From contig NZ_CP150918.1 in the NCBI RefSeq assembly GCF_039908635.1, positions 3,467,001-3,531,000 of the forward strand: a stretch of DNA of 64,000 nucleotides, given 5' to 3'. The notes under the pieces were generated by a model. It worked only from the letters and a program-made list of their open reading frames with translations, searched no databases and was not told the DNA's origin. This document shows, one piece after another, positions 61,168 through 64,000 of this stretch (within the stretch, counting starts at the first letter, position 1; each line of letters opens with the position of its first letter). The stretch comes from Pseudomonas purpurea. Lineage in GTDB: Bacteria; Pseudomonadota; Gammaproteobacteria; Pseudomonadales; Pseudomonadaceae. The translations under genes and the position numbers were made by a program.

Positions 61168-63007
61168 GGGAATACTCCTGAGTGCGCTGTTTCATCTGGG
61201 ATTGGCTCAACGCCTGAGGGCTGATTTCCCACCAGGTTTCCAGCCCCACGTCATACCGCGGCGCAATTGCCGGACGGCCGAAACGGTTCCACCAGACCGT
61301 GGAAATCCCCGGCGGGTAATAGTTGGGAATCCAGTAGTAGCCCCACTGCAACACCCGATCCAGTGCGCGGGCGTGGTTGAGCATGCTGGCGCGGCTGTCG
61401 GCCTGGACCAACCCGGTGAGCAGTCCGTCGACCGCCGCGTCGCGCAGCACCATGTAGTTGTTGGAGCCCGGATCGTCAGCCCCCTCGGCGCCGAAGTAAT
61501 TGAACATCTCGCGGCCCGGGGCCTGGGTCACCGGGTAGCCGACGACGATCATGTCGTAGTCGCGGCTGCGCACCCGATTGGTGTACTGGGCCGTGTCGAC
61601 CTGGCGGATGTCGAAGCCGATGCCGATCTGCGCCAGGTTGCGTTTGAACGGCAGCAGCAACCGCTCAAAACCTTTCTGGCCATTGAGGAAGGTGAAGTGC
61701 AAGGGTTCGCCGGCAGCGTTCACCAGTTGATCGCCCTTGGGCGTCCAGCCAGCCTCTTCCAGTAATTTGAGGGCCTGCAACTGCTGACCACGGACAATCC
61801 CGCTGCCGTCGGTGTGCGGTGCCTCGAACACCTGGCTGAACACCTCGTCGGGGATCTTCCCGCGCCAGGGTTCGAGGATTTTCAACTCTTCGGCTCCTGG
61901 CAACGCCACCGCCGACAACTCGCTTTGGGAAAAGTAACTGCGCTGGCGCATGTACATGCCGCGCATCATTTGCCGATTGCTCCATTCGAAATCCCACAGC
62001 AGCGCAATCGCCTGGCGCACGCGACGGTCCTGAAACATCGGCTTTTGCAGGTTGAAGATGAACCCCTGCGCGCCCTGCGCCGCACCGGGGGCCAGGTGCT
62101 CACGTTGCAACCGTCCCTCGTCCAGCGCCGCGCCGGCGTAACCGATGGTGAACCCGGTGGCGGAGAACTCGCGGTTGTAGTCAAAGCCCCCGGCCTTGAG
62201 GATCTGCCGGGACACCTCGGTGTCGGCAAAGAACTCCACGCGCAGGCTGTCAAAGTTGTACAGCCCACGGGACACCGGCAAGTCCTGTCCCCACCAGTGT
62301 TTGACCCGCTCGAAGTTGACGCTGCGGCCGGCGTCCACCGACGTGACGCGATACGGTCCGCTGCCCAGCGGCGCCTCGAAACCGCCGCCATCGGCAAAGT
62401 TGCGCGTGCGCCACCAGTGCTCCGGCAGCACCGGCAAGGTCGCGAGGTCCAGTGCCAGAGTGCGGCTGTCGCTGTTTTTAAGGACGAACCGCACCTGGGT
62501 CGGCGACTCGACGACCACTTCGCCGACATCCGCAAACTGCTGGCGGTACTTGAGGCTGCCCTGGGTGGTGAGCAATTCGAAGGTGTAACGCACGTCCTCG
62601 GCGCTGATCGGGCGGCCATCGGCGAACTGTGCGTTCGGGTTCAGGTAAAACCGCAACCACGAGCGGTCCGGCGCCAGCTCCATGCGCTGGGCCACCAGAC
62701 CGTACACGCTGTAGGGCTCGTCCTTGGAACGGTAGGCCAGCGGCGCGTAGACCCAACCGTCGATTTCGGCGACGCCGGTGCCCTTGTCGACATACGGAAT
62801 CAGATGATCGAACGGCCCGCCTTCCAGTGACGAGCGGCGCAAACTGCCGCCCTTCGGCGCATCCGGGTTGACGTAGTCGAAGTGCTGGAAACCGGCTGGG
62901 TATTTGGGAGCTTCGCCGTAGACCGTGAGGGCGGTTTGCGGAGCCGCCAGCAAGGCCTGGCTGACGAGCAGGCCGAGCCAGGAAGCGAAAACAAGGCGTA
63001 GTGACAT
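61154..63007 (-). CDS. yejA: Extracellular solute-binding protein, YejA/SppA type (SBP family 5)
   Basis: A 617-residue periplasmic binding protein of family 5 with a signal peptide (about 21 residues, cut after LLAA). Conserved segments are the early [12 protein letters not shown] and LAYRSKDEP, the [11 protein letters not shown] segment, and [14 protein letters not shown] near 500. Upstream on the same strand is a TonB receptor, the order of the P. aeruginosa sppR-sppABCD xenosiderophore/peptide importer. The ligand is unknown. Confidence 0.9.
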   Translation of the reverse strand: MSLRLVFASWLGLLVSQALLAAPQTALTVYGEAPKYPAGFQHFDYVNPDAPKGGSLRRSSLEGGPFDHLIPYVDKGTGVAEIDGWVYAPLAYRSKDEPYSVYGLVAQRMELAPDRSWLRFYLNPNAQFADGRPISAEDVRYTFELLTTQGSLKYRQQFADVGEVVVESPTQVRFVLKNSDSRTLALDLATLPVLPEHWWRTRNFADGGGFEAPLGSGPYRVTSVDAGRSVNFERVKHWWGQDLPVSRGLYNFDSLRVEFFADTEVSRQILKAGGFDYNREFSATGFTIGYAGAALDEGRLQREHLAPGAAQGAQGFIFNLQKPMFQDRRVRQAIALLWDFEWSNRQMMRGMYMRQRSYFSQSELSAVALPGAEELKILEPWRGKIPDEVFSQVFEAPHTDGSGIVRGQQLQALKLLEEAGWTPKGDQLVNAAGEPLHFTFLNGQKGFERLLLPFKRNLAQIGIGFDIRQVDTAQYTNRVRSRDYDMIVVGYPVTQAPGREMFNYFGAEGADDPGSNNYMVLRDAAVDGLLTGLVQADSRASMLNHARALDRVLQWGYYWIPNYYPPGISTVWWNRFGRPAIAPRYDVGLETWWEISPQALSQSQMKQRTQEYSHVGL

Positions 63008-63051
63008 GGGCGTTTGATCCTTCAGACCGGATCAGCACGGCTGACGCTGCT

Positions 63052-63081
63052 CGCCTGCCTGTCATGTGCAACAGGCAGGCG
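63052..63081. other. Perfect inverted repeat between TonB receptor and yejA genes
   Basis: CGCCTGCCTGT-N8-ACAGGCAGGCG is a perfect 11-bp stem followed on the plus strand by a T-run. On the minus strand, in which both flanking genes are read, there is no T-run, so it may attenuate rather than end transcription from the receptor gene. Confidence 0.6.
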
Positions 63082-63150
63082 GTTTTTATAGAGCGTCATT
63101 TAGAACCATTGGTTACTAAAAACCGTCCTGACCATTGATTGAGCACATCC

Positions 63151-64000
63151 TCAAAAGTTGTAACTGACCCGCGTAAACAGCGTCCGCCCGTACGGGTCGG
63201 TGTAGCGCGGGTCGTAGCCGCTCTGGAAGGTGTAGGTCTGGTTGCTGAACGGTGGCTCGCGGTCGAAGAGGTTTTTCACCCCGAGGGTCACGCCCAGCGT
63301 CTTGCGCCATTGGTAGGTGCCGGACAAATCCCACAGGTTGTAGGAGCCGACCCGGGCGTGCGTCTCCCGGTCGTAGTCGTTGTAACCGGTGGTGAAGCGG
63401 TTGCTCAACGTCGCGCCCAGCGGACCTTTGCTCCAGGTCGCCGTCGCTAGGTGTTTCCAGCGGGCGATGACGCCGACGCCCTGGAAGTCGCCAACGTTGT
63501 CCAGGTACTTGCCGCCGATCTGCTGCTGGAAGTCGTAACGGCTGACGTAGGTGCCCTGCAAGCCCAGGCCGAATTGACCGTAGGCACTTTCCGGGAAACG
63601 GTAATCCAGGCTCAGGTCGACACCGCTGGTCTTGACCTTGCCCAGGTTGGCCAGCCCGGTCACGACGTGATCGATAGAACCGTCGGCCTTGCGCACGATC
63701 CGATCGGCGTACTGATCCGGGTTGGCGAACACCGCCGATTCGGGGAACTCGGCGATCTGGTTGGCGATCTTGATCCACCAGAAGTCGACGCCCACGTTCA
63801 GCGCACTGAACGGCTGATAGACAAACCCCAGGGTGACGTTGCGGGCAGTTTCCGGGCTCAGGTCGGTGTTGCCACCGGTCTTGTTGTTGTACTGCTGGGC
63901 GCAGTCGCGGTTGGCGATCCCGCCATTGCTTGGCGTACCGCCTGCGCACAGACGCGGATCGTTGTAGTTGGCGCTGGTGAAGGTGGTGTAAGTCGGGTTG
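63151..64000 (-). CDS. TonB-dependent receptor (3' part)
   Basis: The C-terminal 282 residues of an outer-membrane TonB-dependent receptor; the frame is open to base 64000. Beta-strand repeats of a 22-strand barrel are evident, with the family signature GVKNLFDREPPF and the terminal Phe motif FTRVSYNF. A disulfide pair (CAGG...NRDC) lies in an extracellular loop. It stands first in line with the Yej/Spp-type importer on the same strand, so it is the likely outer-membrane gate for that substrate. Confidence 0.9.
   Translation of the reverse strand, partial: NPTYTTFTSANYNDPRLCAGGTPSNGGIANRDCAQQYNNKTGGNTDLSPETARNVTLGFVYQPFSALNVGVDFWWIKIANQIAEFPESAVFANPDQYADRIVRKADGSIDHVVTGLANLGKVKTSGVDLSLDYRFPESAYGQFGLGLQGTYVSRYDFQQQIGGKYLDNVGDFQGVGVIARWKHLATATWSKGPLGATLSNRFTTGYNDYDRETHARVGSYNLWDLSGTYQWRKTLGVTLGVKNLFDREPPFSNQTYTFQSGYDPRYTDPYGRTLFTRVSYNF

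Overview
The window looks like the chromosome of a fluorescent Pseudomonas (P. fluorescens group). The basis is high-GC codon use throughout, two families of REP/REPIN repeats typical of that group, and recognisable Pseudomonas gene clusters: HbcR/(R)-3-hydroxybutyrate catabolism, cobW-cobN-chlD with cbtBA-cobE-cobM, nfuA, cti, metH, cysI-DUF934 and a TonB receptor with a Yej/Spp-type ABC importer. I see no tRNA, rRNA, CRISPR array or insertion sequence.

Layout. 1-444: 3' end of a peptide-type ABC ATPase. 583-6612: a sigma-54 activator followed by a GntP-type transporter, 3-hydroxybutyrate dehydrogenase and acetoacetyl-CoA synthetase, with a good -24/-12 promoter in front of the transporter. 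6676-10416: a lone 1246-residue toxin-like gene that looks more AT-rich than its flanks. 10567-14672: PilU-like ATPase, hybrid histidine kinase, PpiC. 14796-18319: kdgK, a fold-type III PLP enzyme, an IclR regulator and a RidA protein, possibly a 2-amino-sugar-acid route. 18750-24433: thioredoxin-like protein, LysR/MFS pair with a small uncharted ORF, secreted TPR protein, Cys-rich exported protein. 24496-28637: DUF2182 membrane protein, tyrosinase and PLD-like protein on one strand. 28678-38405: cobalt/cobalamin block with two divergent cobalamin riboswitches. 38550-49674: nfuA, cti, metH, DUF2970, a periplasmic binding protein, a 37-residue membrane protein, cysI-DUF934. 49751-53689: a second giant toxin-like protein with LRRs. 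53912-57341: sohB, phosphatase, SCP2 protein, zeta-like kinase. 57427-64000: Yej/Spp-type ABC importer and the end of a TonB receptor.

The strongest finding is at 29302-29349. The AAA+ (ChlI-like) and VWA (ChlD-like) parts beside cobN lie in -1 related frames, joined by a canonical A AAA AAG heptamer, an immediate 0-frame stop and a perfect 11-bp hairpin. This is the layout of programmed -1 frameshifting, which would let one gene supply two chelatase subunits to CobN.

Four other genes are broken. cti, metH and sohB each carry one extra base in a short G/C run next to GGCC, which may be a systematic assembly error. The YejF-type ATPase has an in-frame TAA. The two giant proteins both end in domains resembling effector enzymes (M35-like peptidase; NEL-type ubiquitin ligase), and in both a key catalytic residue appears to be missing.
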